Shown piece after piece: positions 1 through 12,116 of a DNA stretch of 64,000 nucleotides. How positions within the stretch are numbered: the first letter of the stretch is position 1; the number at the start of each line of letters is the position of its first letter. Source of the DNA: Stomoxys calcitrans (Eukaryota > Arthropoda > Insecta > Diptera > Muscidae); the NCBI RefSeq assembly GCF_963082655.1, contig NC_081552.1:128931494-128995493 (forward strand), read 5' to 3'. A model generated the notes under the pieces. That model was given only the letters and a program-made list of their open reading frames with translations, was not told the origin of the DNA and did no database searches. Both the position numbers and the translations under genes were made by a program.

Positions 1-640
1 GCTATCTTTTTTTTTATTATTATTATATTTTGTTGTTGTTCACTGACCTTAGGTTTTGAAACCATCCACTCTGGATTTCTCAAGTAATTTCCGAAGGAAG
101 GTAAGGCCGTGCCAAAGGATTGAATCTTCTAAATGATATTGTTTATTTGTGCTTTATTGATATTGACGAAATGATTCCCATTGCAGGAATTTGACATGTC
201 ATTCCTAGCCACCCTTGATGCTAACGCATGGCAGGTACGTTGTTGTTGTTGCTTTTATAAAACAATAGGGACCTATCCACAGTTACCACCGCAATAGGCA
301 TATATTAAATGGCGGATTAAAAATTTTTGTTTGATGTGATAGTGTGATTGTTGAGAGCATGTGAAGCGGATAGACTTCCCACAGATGGTGGGAGCTACGA
401 GCAATAGTAATTTCGTAAATTTGTTTTCGTCTGTTTTGCGCTTTTTTAGTTTGATCATTAAAATCTTTTCATGATTTTTCGAACATTTCCAGCTGGCGTT
501 CATATTCAATGCTTTCTATTCAAAGAATAGCATAGCAAAGAAATTACAATAGTTGGTTGGGCAAGTGTGTTATCATTCAAAACACTTTGACGGACATTTG
601 TTTTCTCAAAAATTTGAAAATATGTTGCATTTTTTGTTTT
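1..640. other. No gene recognised
   Basis: This is AT-rich sequence with short open frames of at most about 80 codons on both strands. None of them contains a motif I recognise, and no repeat boundary is visible until the family B element that starts near 641. Confidence 0.6.
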
Positions 641-1510
641 TTTGTACCCACCACCGAAGGATGTATATTCATTTTGCCATTTCGTTTGCAACACATCGAA
701 ATATCCATTTCCGGCCCTATAGAGTAAATATATATTCTAGATCAGCGTAAAAATCTAAGACGATCTAGCCATGTCCGTCCGTCTGTCTGTTGAAATCACG
801 CTACAGTCTTTAAAAATAGAAATATTGAAATTTTTGTGTTAGGCCACTTGACATCCTTCTTCAATTTGAGTAAGACCGATCTCTCTATTAAGGTCTTGGG
901 CCCATAAAAGGCGCATTTATTACCCGATTTCGCCGAAATTTGGGACAGTGAGTTGTGTTAGGCCCTTCGACATCCTCCTTCCATTTGGCTGAGATCGGTT
1001 CAGATTTGGATATAACTGCCATATAGACCGATCTCTCGATTTAAGGTATTGGGCCCGATTTCGCTTAAGTTTGAGAAAATGAGGTGCGACAACTTTTTTC
1101 AATTTGGCCCAAATCAGTCCAGATTTGGATATAACTGCCATATAAACCGATCTCTCGATTTAAAGTCTTTGCCCCATAAAAGGCACTTTTATAATCCGTT
1201 TTCGCTGAAATTTGACACAGTGACTTATATTAGGCTTTTCGACATCCGTGTCGGATATGGTTCAGATCGGTATATATTTGGATATGGCTACCAAAATGAC
1301 CAATATTTTGTTCTACAAAATCGAACAATTACTTGTACTTATTAGGCCACTCAATATCCACCCAAATCGGACCATATTTCGATAAAGCGGCTATGGGGGC
1401 ATAAATTATGCATTTTTCACCGGCTTAAGACGAAAGGTGGATTACATATATACCCGAGGTGGTGGGTATCCAAAGTTCGACCCGGCCGAACTTAACGCCT
1501 TTTTACTTGT
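641..1510 (-). mobile_element. DINE-1-like family B element, copy B1
   Basis: Read on the minus strand this is a family B element. It begins with ACAAGTAAAAAGGCGTTAAG and the palindrome TTCGGCCGGGCCGAA near 1475-1510. It ends at a 'TACCCACCACC' hairpin arm near 645-660. Between them lie diverged ~150-bp units that share 'ATATGGCAGTTATATC'-type text, and a short GTCC/GTCT tract at 771-790. The hairpin, the TATATATTC core at 728-737 and the GTCY tract are the layout described for Drosophila DINE-1/mini-me elements (non-autonomous Helentrons). Family assignment is by layout; I did not compare it with a database. No coding capacity is seen. Confidence 0.75.
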
Positions 1511-2418
1511 TTTTAAATAAAATATTGGAGAGGAGTTCAAGCAGACAAAAATCATAGAGCGTCAAAGCTTACCAAAAGTTTTCGAGCTCATCAGCAACTT
1601 TAACTTGTGCTGCAGATATATATTCCCAAAACAAGAAAAAATTAACTTAATATTGACAAGAGTTTTGCGTGGGTGGGTATAAAGCCAAAAATTAGAAACG
1701 ATGAAACGATAAATATTGACATTCTGAATGGGTAATTTAATTGCAAACTCGATATTTATATAGATTTTGGATTTTGAACATCTTACCAACTTCAACTTTA
1801 TGAGCAAGAAAACGCTTAATGGGGCTATATATTTGACATGGAACGTCAAGGAATTTTGTTATCGCATAAATAGAAGAGGCCGATAAGAAGGAAAATGGGG
1901 TAAACGTTTCCATTAAGTGGTCTTTAAAGCCTTAGCTTTCTTTTCATCAAATCTACACCACTCTCCATTTCGATCTATGATTGGAACTTTTCTCTTTTTT
2001 GGATATTATATTCGCTATTCTTTGATGGATTTTACTTTTTCAAAAATGTTGTTGTGGAATATTTTTTTCTCGTGACATTTCTCTCTCATAGAAGATCGGA
2101 TATTATGTTGTAGTTTGTTCTATCCGTTGCTGACATTGTTCTCTGCCAGATTTTCCGTAACTTTCTTTTGTCTACTATGAGTTTTCTCAGCACTAGAGAA
2201 ATGTTACCTGAACGGTCAAATATTCCACCGGTGTGGACAAATATATAGCTTCATGTACGACTTTGGTTAGATTCTTAATGGAGTCCAAATCATTTCCATT
2301 TTTAAGCGAAATATTCAAATTTAAATTCTCATTTAAATATTCGTTAAAAATAAACTACATTAATTAGTTTGATTGGTAATAAGTCTCTTTCGAGGTATTT
2401 GTTTTTGACAACTACTAC
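1511..2418. other. AT-rich stretch, no gene recognised
   Basis: The longest frame is 95 codons on the minus strand at 1562-1849. It is rich in Ile, Lys and Leu and has no recognisable domain. I see no repeat family here. Confidence 0.55.
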
Positions 2419-2429
2419 CTAGGTTAGGT

Positions 2430-4973
2430 TAGGTTTAAGTGGCAGTCTTCCATCAGATGCACTATAGTTGCTACCGTTGAACCATCTGGATCGCTTTAAA
2501 AAGCTCAACAACTTGCGATTGTTCACATTCGCTAAATCCGACAAGTTCTGAAAGAAATGAGAACCTAAGTGGAACTTCTTCGATGTCCTCACAGCTGCTG
2601 CAAAAGCCGTTACTGGCAACCTTCAGTCTGTCAGCATGTTTTCTGATTAGACAGTGACCTGTCATGACGGACACAATCACCGAGACGTCTGTTCTAGCCG
2701 GTGACTGCAGAGCGGAAAACCCCTTCAAGTCTAGATTAGGCCACATAGTATTGGAATGCTCACAGCCCCCTCTTTGTGATCATTTATCATTCGTTGCCCT
2801 TCGGGCCTGATCCTGAACACTTAGTTTACATGTCGTTCCCGTGGAACGTGTAAGATAGTTCTTAGTCTCGCCAACTCGTTCGCCTGTGTGGCCCGGTACC
2901 CAGAACAGGTGAATTTTAAACTGTTCAGCCATCTCGTTGAGAGATCTGTGAAAGTAGAGGGCGGTTTTTGTGCTCAGAAATACGTTCTCCAGGGATTAAA
3001 TGGCTGCCTGGCTGTCTGAGAAGATATTTTTGCCAAACGTCGTTATGACATTTTTATCTTTCGCATTCCACCGCTTCCTTTATTGCAAGGATCTCCGTCC
3101 GTATAGAAGTCTATGAAACATTTATTACCAGGAATATCGCAGTTTCAATCGGTTCTATAAGGAATAATGGTACAGTACTTGTTTATCAAAAAGCGGATCA
3201 GGCAGGGAGTAATCCACACTGCCTGGAACATCGGATATTGTATCAACGATAACACAGTATCCGTAGCCGCCACATGGCCAAAGAAAAAGCTCCCGTAGCC
3301 TCACGGCAGTAGTCGCAGCAATTTGCCTAGCCACAATGTCCAGACTAGTAATAGTATGTAGTCTTCAATTCAGTGCATCAGATGGTGTCGTCCTCAGTGC
3401 GGCTGTGATGCACAAACAAGACATCATATGGATCCGGTTGACTATTGAACAGTGGGTGGATTTTTGAAGCGCCGTTCACCAGACCACAACACCATATAGC
3501 ACTATAGGTCTGACAACTGCAGAATATAACCAGTACATGACGCGCGGTCTAAACCCCCAATTTTTTCCAATTGCTCTCTTGTAGGTGTATAGGGCAAGAG
3601 TTGCTTCTTTTCTTGCTCTTTTCAAAATGTTATATTTGAAGTTAAATTTTCTGTCCAGATTCTTGTTTTGCGCTTTCTGTAAATGAAACATTCTCTCCTC
3701 CCAAGGAGACAGGTTTCAGTCTTGGACGGATTTACGCCTTGACCACTTTAGGTAGCCCAATTTGCTGTTGCTCGCAGAGCTTCCTGAAGTATATCTCTTG
3801 GAATGCACTTTTACATTTTTTTCTTCCATAGACAAAAATATATTGTTAATGGAAATATTCAAAAGTAGTGGAAACAGTTCATCTCCTTGAGGTGTTCTTC
3901 TGCGGACCCATCTTTTTAGATCCACCGATCAGAAGCCCGCCAACATGCGTCTTTTAGTAAAAAAGTTGTTAATAATCTTTCTTATAGAAGGTCTCGAAGA
4001 CAGAATCTTCCATGGCCTAGAGGCCTCAGATGTATCCCCCACGGAGCTGCAGAATTCCTCCCACAATTTGTTCTGAGTCTTTCTCAGCTCGCCCTTATAT
4101 TTTCTTAGCTCACCCTGCAGCCCTTCTATAGATCTAGCACCTCTGTGTCCACCATTGTGTTTGCACCTTGGCTTGGCACTAGGACATATTGACTCAAACG
4201 AGTCATTGAGGGCCTTCGTGACCATTGCATCTATATCCTTAGCAGTTTCCATTTCCTTTTCTGGTCTAGAAGGCATAGACGTGCAGAATTTGTGCCGAAA
4301 TTTATTCTTTCTTCTGGTTAGACGAGGGACCACTTCTGCAGTATTTTCTCCAAGGCTGAAACTTATATAACGATGATCAGAGGATTTGTGGTCATCCAAC
4401 ACTTCCCCGACGCATATTCTTGCGCTTATATCCTACGATAAATAGGCAATACCTAGTAACTCCTGCCTGTTCCTGGTAATAGAGGTCGGTATATCCCCTT
4501 TATTACAAATCGCCAGATATCACCTTATAATATATTCGATAAGCAGCTCACCCTTTTAGTTAACATTCGTACTTCCCCATATCTGTTGATGTGCATTAAC
4601 ATCACTTCCTACAATAAGGCTCTTCTTCTCTGCGGCTTTAACCAGCTACTTATTCAAGGCGTCATCTCCTCCAATCAGTAATAAGACTTATTTATTTCAA
4701 GGCTTACTACTACTGAATCTTCAGTGCTAGACGCGGAAGAAAAAAAACATTTAGACTACCCCTTGCAACAATACAGGCTCTGTGTCTCCCATTCCCCGTA
4801 TCCTTGAGAAGTTTAAATCCTGGAATTCTTAGTCCACGAACTATTCCTCCACACACCCATGGTTGCTCAATAAGAACCACATCAAAATCCCCAGCCATCG
4901 GGAGAACCTTTAGTGCAACCGAAGTGGCCTTACAATGGTGGAGATTTGTCTGCAGAAACCGGACCATAGACAT
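2430..4973 (-). pseudogene. LINE ORF2 (endonuclease-RT-RNase H) pseudogene
   Basis: The reading starts at the ATG at 4973 (MSMVRFLQTNLHHCKATS), the usual start of a LINE AP-endonuclease. The catalytic 'QEPW' motif reads 'IEQPWV' here, so the glutamate is displaced. The fragment at 3929-4402 carries the SDHR motif and the endonuclease-RT linker. The fragment at 3716-3925 has RT text 'RRTPQGDELFPLLLN'. The fragment at 3476-3691 is the RT thumb (VVRPIVLYGVVVW). The C-terminus at 2430-2746 has 'CSSCEDIEE' and, in a second frame, 'LGSHFFQNLSDLANVN'. The palm YADD box is not readable. The RNase H region at 2750-3470 is too decayed to place catalytic residues. Confidence 0.75.
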
Positions 4974-6330
4974 GATTCAGAACTTCCACCACAGTTGCAT
5001 TCGTCTCGTCTTCGAAATTCGTCAGGAGTTCATCCTCACAAGATTCGTTAGATCTTGCCATGATGAGTTTCCGTATGCATCCAGGGGCAGGTGAGAAAGC
5101 ATTGGAACCACTCTTCCTCAGGACACTGGTCATTCGCGGGGTGGACGATTCCTACTTGGATGCTTCACTAGCTGAAAGACTTTGAGTTCAGTCCTTCCCG
5201 GCTGGAGTACACCTTGAGCCCAGTCCAAACGGATGATCCACCCACATGGGACTTGTCAGGTCCCATTTCGATGCCTTCCCCTCCTTTTTCGACCGTGTCA
5301 GGGGGATTTTCAATCTCCTGCAATCCGCCTGACGTTAGAAATGTAGTCGATAGTTCCTCAGGCAAGTGTTCAGCAACAACTGCTGTGTCGTCTCCTGATT
5401 CCCCAACCCCACCGCTTGTATACACCATCAGTTTCAAATTGTTGAATCTGTAGGATACAAATCCTTCAGACTTTTTGAGGTCTGTGAGACAGCCGGAGTT
5501 TAATACAAATACTGCATGTATCCGGCCACCATCAGCCTCATCAAACCTTCCAATCTTGAAAACGGTGGTTGAAAAATTAGAATTACATTCCCTTAGTATT
5601 CCAAGTATCGATTCAGGATCTGAGGGAATCCTTGGTATCCAAGCATGCGCCATTTGTCCAGTGCTGCACCGCAAAAACATCGGAGTATACTGATAGCAGT
5701 ACATTAACTATCTCACTCCAATTATTCGCTGTTCTTCTCACTTGTCGACAACTGCCATTACTAAACTGTCCCTAGCGACATTAGCAAAAGTCCTTGGACC
5801 CATATAACTATTGTTCGCCTTAGTTCTTTTAGGCATGGGATGCCCCCAGGTGACCGCAGTCTTTTGCCTGACTGCGGTGCCGTTTCCGAAACTAGCAGTG
5901 TAGCCTTTGGTGTCAGCCGCTCAGCAATCTCCGAGCCCAATTCTGGGAGTGTATCTCCCTAACAGTGATATTCTTAGGATCATTCGCACCAAGCCTCTCA
6001 ATAAACCTGAGAGCGATGCGCATTCTTTTATTCCAACCTATTAAAGAGCTTGTTGGTTTGCCGGGGAAGGCTGATGTCCTAAGCATATTATATGCATGGG
6101 AAGAAAGAATAGATTCGGCCTTGTCCTTAAGACTCAAACTTCGTCTATAGCACCCGCTGATCAGTCGTCTTTCGGCTAGTGGAGTTTGGAGCAGTCGCTC
6201 CACCCGTCGAGGTTTCAGTAGCAGACAACATGCTACGGCCTGATACGACCACCGCAGCTTTTAGGTCTTTGGAGTTCGTTCTAAGCCTTCTTCCGGGCTC
6301 TCGATCATCAACCTCCTAATGGATAACACT
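4930..6330 (-). pseudogene. LINE ORF1 pseudogene
   Basis: Two clear pieces are visible at 5913-6203 and 5168-5704, followed by a C-terminal piece ending in 'VSADKSPPL' and a stop at about 4930. The same protein is seen at 50443-50930 and 60300-60620, which shows it belongs to the element and not to the host. The last 44 nt overlap the ORF2 start at 4973 in another frame, an arrangement common in LINEs. The 5168-5704 piece resembles a domain found in fly retroelement ORF1 proteins (DUF4780-like, from memory). Its expected role is binding element RNA. Frameshifts separate the pieces. Confidence 0.65.
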
Positions 6331-6360
6331 ATCGTAGCTATCCTTGAGTGTTTTAAAATT

Positions 6361-6723
6361 TGTGGTCGGGTATATGGGCCCTATTTGTTACATTAAGTTA
6401 GTACTCTATTCCCGAATACCTTTCATTTCACTCCCATATTTTCCCGATCTTTTATTTTTGGGTGGTACTTAAGGGGGAGAGTACGCTCAATTTTTATTCC
6501 TTGAAAAATTCTTTTTTTGAACTTAGAATCTTATTTAAAAAAAAAACATTTAAAGATGCTCCTAATTGTAAAATCCTTTTGGGTCTTCACCTGCAGTTCA
6601 CTGTCGTCTTGTCCCAAGGTAAATTTCCGAGCTTTCAACGATATTTTGACTGTCATTTTAGATTTTCGTTTTCAATAACAATGCGCAATGTTACGGATTT
6701 ATTAACCTACCATTTAAAATAAA
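6361..6723. other. No gene recognised
   Basis: This is AT-rich spacer between the LINE 5' end and a family A element. An 86-codon frame at 6462-6722 is Phe- and Leu-rich and has no recognisable motif. Confidence 0.5.
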
Positions 6724-7582
6724 ACAAGTAGGAGCGTGCTAAGTTCGGCCGAGCCGAATCTTATATAACCTCCACCATGGATCGCATTTGTCGAGTTCTT
6801 TTCCCGGCATATCTTCTTAGGCTAAAAAGGATATAAGAAAAGATTTGCTCTGCTATTAAAAAGATATCAAGATATGGTCCGGTTCGGACCACAATTAAAT
6901 TATATGTTGGAGACCTGTGTAAAATGTCAGCCAATTCGAATAAGAATTGCGCCCTTTATGGGCTCAAGAAGTAAAACAGAGAGATCGATTTATATCGGAG
7001 CTGTATCAGGCAATAGACCAATTCAGACCATAATAACCACTTATATTGATCGTACAAAATTTCAGGCAAAACGGATAATAAATGCGACCTTTAGAGGCTC
7101 AAGAAATCAAGATCTCAGATCGGTTTATATGACAACTATATCAGGTTATGATCCGATTTGAACCTTATATGGCATGGTTGTTAGATATCATAACAAAATA
7201 CTTTCTGCAAAATTTCATTCCAATAGGATAAGAATGGCGCCCCCTAGAGGCTCAAGAAGTCAAGACCCAAGATCGGTTTATATGGCAGCTATATCATTTA
7301 CAATACCGACCTACACTAATAAAAAGTATTTGTGCAAAATTTAAAGCGGCTAGCTTTACACCTTCGAAAGTTTACGTGCTTTCGGCAGACAGACGTACGG
7401 ACGGACGGACAGACGGACGGACAGACGGACGGACAGACGGGCGGACATGTCTATATCGCCATAATATGTCACGACGATCAAGAATATATATACTTTATGG
7501 GGTCTCAGACGAATATTTCGAGTTGTTAGAAACAAAATGACGAAATTAGTATACCCCCATCCTATGGTGGAGGGTATAAAAA
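6724..7582 (+). mobile_element. DINE-1-like family A element, copy A1
   Basis: Family A layout, 5' to 3': ACAAGTAAAAGCGTGCTAAG; the palindrome TTCGGCCGGGCCGAA; a TATACCCTCCACCATGG arm; a head unit; a variable number of 153-bp units (motif GGTTTATATGGCAGCTATAT); 'GCGGCTAGCTTTA'; a (GGAC)n/(GACA) tract; the core GATCAAGAATATATATACTT; and a 3' hairpin made of TATACCCCC(C)ATC and ATGGTGGAGGGTATA. Copy A1 has three unit motifs. One base of its 5' arm is changed (TATATAACCTCC). The conserved core next to TA-rich and GTCY-type microsatellites matches mini-me/DINE-1 elements of flies, now regarded as non-autonomous Helentrons. It is non-coding. The open frames inside it come from a repeat period divisible by three. 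Confidence 0.8.
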
Positions 7583-8590
7583 TACTTAATGTGAAAGAAA
7601 ATACTTTTCATCAAAGGGAATGATTCCTTAAAAAGTCGGAAAATTGATTATCTCTTAATAAAGTTTGGTAATTATTGGCTCGAGTCTTTTAAATCGAGAC
7701 AAGAATTTTTTCATTGTGGCTGGTCAAAATGCCTAACATGATGTTAAACTTAAATGTAAGGTTTTTATTAATACTTATAAAATAACAAAAAAAAATAATT
7801 TATTTATTAAAATACATGTATAAAATTTAAAAAAAATCTTACCAGCCATTTTGAGCGATTTGCTTTTTCTAGTGTTAAAAAAGGAAAAATAAAATGGAAC
7901 TTTCCAAAAATGACGTTTCTTGGTTTTGAAGTCTGAAAAGTTTAATGTTTCTCGAAAAAAGGGGTTATGAATAATAGAAATAACGACCATTTACAGTAGA
8001 AAACAGAGCATCAATAATCCGGATAGTTAGGGGCTAGAAGCGTTTATCGGATAATTAAGGTGAATGTTTCAATCTGTTGTACAGTACATACATACATACA
8101 TAATTCTTTGTTTCATATATTTTGTGGATTTTTTCATTGAAGTTTTTTTTTAATTCTGAAGTATTTGCTGTATTTTGTGTTAATTTGGCTTTTTATTTTC
8201 ATAAATCGGTACTGCAATTTAGAAAACTTTTTTTGTACAAACATAAATAAAATAAAGCAGATTTAATGCCTACACATTTTTAATCATTGCTTACGAAATT
8301 ACATAACACAACACTTAATGTCGTTCATGATTTTTCTTCTCAATCAGAAAAATATATATTTGTCGTCAATGTAATGTTTGCAATTCCGGGCAGATGATGA
8401 AATTGCAATTAATTAATTGAAACAAGAATATTTTGTTTTAGTTATTAACTCCAGGTAATTGATTCACGGAATCACAGTAGACTGTCAGAATGAACTGTGG
8501 ATTTTAAACACCCCACTCGCACTTTAAATAATTTTTTTTACAAACTTTAAATGTTAGAATCAAAGATTATACAATTTATATACAATATAT
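7583..8590. other. AT-rich stretch, no gene recognised
   Basis: No coding or repeat family signal is recognised. A short (CATA)n run lies at about 8087-8102. A 71-codon minus frame at 7775-7990 is Phe- and Lys-rich and is probably chance. Confidence 0.55.
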
Positions 8591-10575
8591 ACAGGCGGAC
8601 CGGGCCCGCTCCGCTGCGCCTTTTTTACTTTATAAGGAACGAAATTTTCCTTGGAATATTTATTTTCGACAATGAAAGAGCTGTTAGTGAAATACCACGT
8701 TACGAAAATAGTATATCGCTTGACTAACAGTTTAACAATATAATTATCTGACCCCCATATGATCTTTATTGGTCTACGAATTTGAGTTTGAATGTATGAT
8801 GTAGTCCATTCTTAAAATACTTTATTTCAGCCCGATATTCTCATGATGTCTGATTAAGGGGTGTTTTCGGGGGTGGGGTGGTGCCCCAGACACTTGGCCC
8901 TGAAAAATATCAGCATCGTTCTCTTCACACAAATACCATTTATTTAAACCCCATTGGCAGCAAAACCAATGACATTAGTTTTGAGGGGAGTTTACAGGAT
9001 AAGGCGTCCCCAAACACATGGTCCCAAAATTGGTTATCAAATTCGTTTTCTAATCTTAAATACCTTTCATTTGATCCACATAATGGCATGGTCAAAAAAT
9101 TTGTACGCTTTTGGGGTGTTTTGGGGAAGGGATGATGCCTTTATTTCATGGTCCTACATTTGGATATCAAATGTGTTTTCTACTCCCAAATACCTTTATT
9201 TAAGCCCCATATTGCGATGGTCAGTAAAAAATAGCTGCTTGGGGGGTGGACCTCCAAAAAAATGGTCCCGAAAGTGGGTATCAATTCTTGCTCTATCTCC
9301 AATTCCTTTCATTTAAGCCTCACATTGATTTGGTCGGTAACTATGCACGATTAGGGGGTATTTTGGCGAGTGGGGTGGTCCCCCAATCACTAAGCTCTGA
9401 AAATATATCAGCATCGTGCTCTATGCTCATCTATTGGAACCCCATATTGCCATTGGCCTCAACATGGGATATCAAATTCGTTTTCTGATCTCAAATACCA
9501 TTCACTTAAATGGCTTATTGAAAAAGCCAGCAAATATGTCCGGTTTGGGGTATGGGCCAAAAAACTTTGAATATCGAGCTCCACTGTCTTGAATACCCAA
9601 ATTGTCTTGGTGAGAAAATATGTCCTACTTGGAGGTTGTTATGGTGTTGAGACGTCCCCTAGACAGTTGGTCCCGAATGTTGATGTCAGATTTATGGTCT
9701 ACTCCCAAATATCCTTCATTTGAGCTCCATTTTTCCATAGTCGGCAAACATGACCGGTTTGGGGAGTGTTTTGAGGAATGGGGCGGCCACCCAGTGACTT
9801 GGCTTTGAAAATACATATCAGATTCGTGTTCTACTCTAAAATACCTCTTATTTGAGCCTCATATTGCAATGGTCAGCAAATACTTCCTATTTAGGTGGTG
9901 TTATGGGGGTGGGGTGGCCCCATAGACACTTTTCCCGATGACATCAGATTCGTACTTTACTTCCAAAGACCTTTCATTTAAGCCCCATATTGCTATGGTC
10001 GTAAATTTGTCTTCTTTGGGGGATGTTCTCGGGGATGGGCGGTCCCTCAAACACGTGGTCCCACATCTGGATATCAGATTCGTATCCTGCACTCAAATAC
10101 TTTATATTTAAGCCCCATATTGTCGTGGTCAGTAAATAAGTCCTGTGTGGGGGTTGTTTTGGTTAAGAGGTGGACCCCCAGAATTTTTGCCCCAAATTTG
10201 GATATCAGATTCGTATTTTATTCTCAAATTCCTTTTATTTGAGTACCATATTGCCATGGTCGGTAAATATGTCCGATTTAGGGGTGTTTTGGGGGTTGGC
10301 GTGGTCCGCTATACACATGGTCCGACAATTCGATATCAGATAAGTTTTCTAATCTTAAATACCTTTCATTTGAGTCCCATATTGTCATGATTGGTGTATA
10401 TTATATTTGGTAGGTTTTGGGGTGGGGCGCCCCGCCTACGTACCCCATCCGAAATTTGGATACAAAAATTTTGTTTGTAAAATTAGGTGGAGGGTCCGGA
10501 GGGTCATTATGCACCAACTGTGAAAATTTCAAGAAAATCGGTTCAGCCGTACTTGCACTACTTCCGCTGCAAAAT
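8591..10575 (+). repeat. Family C repeat, copy C1
   Basis: It starts with the GC-rich string GACCGGGCCCGCTCCGCTGC, followed by a ~250-bp AT-rich lead that is shared with 15694 and 42825. The body is about a dozen diverged units of roughly 131 bp. Each unit has 'TGGATATCAGATTCGTATTC', 'CCTTTCATTTGAGCCCCATA' and 'GTGTTTTGGGG'. The 3' part carries 'GAAAATTTCAAGAAAATCGG' before the similarity stops near 10570. No protein is encoded; the frames of up to 120 codons across it are repeat artefacts. I cannot assign the family. It behaves as a dispersed mobile repeat because its ends recur elsewhere in the window. Confidence 0.7.
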
Positions 10576-10589
10576 CTATTTGTGAAATA

Positions 10590-11892
10590 AAATTATTTTG
10601 GAGTTGCAGCATGTTATTGTAAATCATTATAATTCAGTATTGGAAATAAAGTGCAACATTAGGACCATACAACAGGTTCAGAGAACATGTTGTTTTGGCA
10701 TAGGTGGAGCGATGAGGACCACGCCCACTAGGGCACTGGAGACTATTCTAGATATCAGACCCATTGTCATACATATTAAGTGTGAGGCACCCACTGCGTC
10801 TATGAGACTTAGGGCGATGGGAGAATGGATTGAGGATGGGAGCAGCTCATATCATGGCGGTCCGATCGGATACCCGAGATGAACCTTGAGGTCGAATGCA
10901 AGGCACTGCTATCAGCGGCACAGTCTTGGACTGACGTAACCCTAGTATTGTCATCTGGAATACCATGTTACACGGATGGATTAAAGCTAGAGGACAAGGT
11001 GGGCCTGGGGGTATATATTGAGAACCCAGGGACTGAGATCTGCCTAGACTGCTTGACCGTGATCTATGCGATCACGGAATGCGTGAGGTGGTGTGGTGCT
11101 AACGCAAGGACGTCGAGTGTGAACATGTTTACGGACAGTAAAATTGTCATAAGGGCAATAACAATCAGGACGGTAAGGTCACGAACAGTCTTACAGGAGA
11201 TTAACGCCTTCTCTGAGGGTGGCAAAATCCGCATCGTTTGGGTGCCGGGCCACAACGGAGTAAGGTGGAATGAAAGGGCAGACGATTTGGCGATGAAGGC
11301 CAGAGGGCTGCCGTCAATAAACTTGGTTAACCCGAATCCTTTCGGGTAGTCGCAGTCCGAGTTAAGGGAGTGGGCGACGAATGCGCATGCAACCTTGTGG
11401 AACAGCGAAACGGTCGGTAGGACGGCGAAAATCCTATGGGGGGATCCAAATCGTGAGAAGACGAGACTGTTACTAAAAGGAAGTAAGAAGGAGGTCAATA
11501 TAGCTATTATTATATGTCATAAATGGACACATAGGACAACGAGCTCACTTATGTATAATCGGTATGGCAAGTGATAGCATGTGTAGGGCATGCGGGTAAG
11601 ATGATGAGACGTTGGAGCATTTCCTTTGTTATTGCCCGGTTTCTAACAGATACCGGCACTTAAGTGGGGACGCAATGCCACACATAAACCAACTTAGGGG
11701 AGTGGCATGGAAAACAATTAAGGATTTTGACAGTAGCACAGAATTCCCCTCTTAGATTTTATTTTTTAAGGTTACTTTTTTAGTATTTGGAACGCACAGC
11801 AAGCCAATTACTGACTTAGGTGTATGTCCAAAGTGACATGGGGTGGATTAACATCCGCACCCTCTTTTCAACCTAACTTAACCTAACCTACA
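10590..11892 (+). pseudogene. RNase H LINE 3' end (5'-truncated), copy 1
   Basis: A piece at 10598-10880 reads as the RT-RNase H linker (QQVQRTCCFGIGGAMRTTPT). A 156-codon frame at 10879-11349 is an RNase H domain with 'CYTDGLK' (Asp33), 'MFTDSK' (Asp86), 'WVPGHNG' and 'ERADDLA' (Asp135/136). The stretch that should hold the catalytic glutamate, between the first and second aspartates, is missing, so the enzyme would be dead. After the stop at 11349 the C-terminal text (C-x2-C, 'DETLEHFLCYCP' type) resumes with frameshifts to about 11750. The 3' tail at 11870-11890 reads AACCTAACTTAACCTAACCT. Copies 2 and 3 are at 18370 and 47540. Confidence 0.8.
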
Positions 11893-12116
11893 ACAAATAT
11901 GTATTTATCAACAAGGTTCCATTGTTTTATCATCGGCAAATGTCCTATATTATTTCATTAAATTTTGGTATTAGCACTTTTCTATATTTATAAATTTGAA
12001 TTATTATTAAGTAATATAAGCAAATTAAGAAAAACTGCAACAAAAATTTTTTTTCAGATAAACTAATAGCACTTTGAATGGTCTTAAATTTACTTTCCTT
12101 TAATATAATATTTTGA

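Larger units (their letters stand above)
2419..6360 (-). mobile_element. LOA-type LINE, decayed two-ORF copy (LOA1)
   Basis: This is a non-LTR retrotransposon on the minus strand, running from a 5' end near 6360 to a 3' tail at 2420-2435 that reads AACCTAACCTAACCT. It has the order ORF1, endonuclease, reverse transcriptase, RNase H region and Cys-rich C-terminus. The 5' boundary is placed where similarity to the copy at 60285-62140 starts. Many frameshifts, stops and small deletions make it inactive. The LOA/Bilbo-like assignment comes from recognised protein text and the RNase H-bearing layout. A related RNase H clade such as I or Outcast is possible. Confidence 0.75.

Noticed and set aside
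5168..5704. 178-codon minus frame as a host gene
   Set aside because: Its sequence recurs next to the same endonuclease text in the other LOA copies, so it is LINE ORF1.
11064..11498. 144-codon minus frame
   Set aside because: It is antisense to the RNase H domain of the LINE at 10590.
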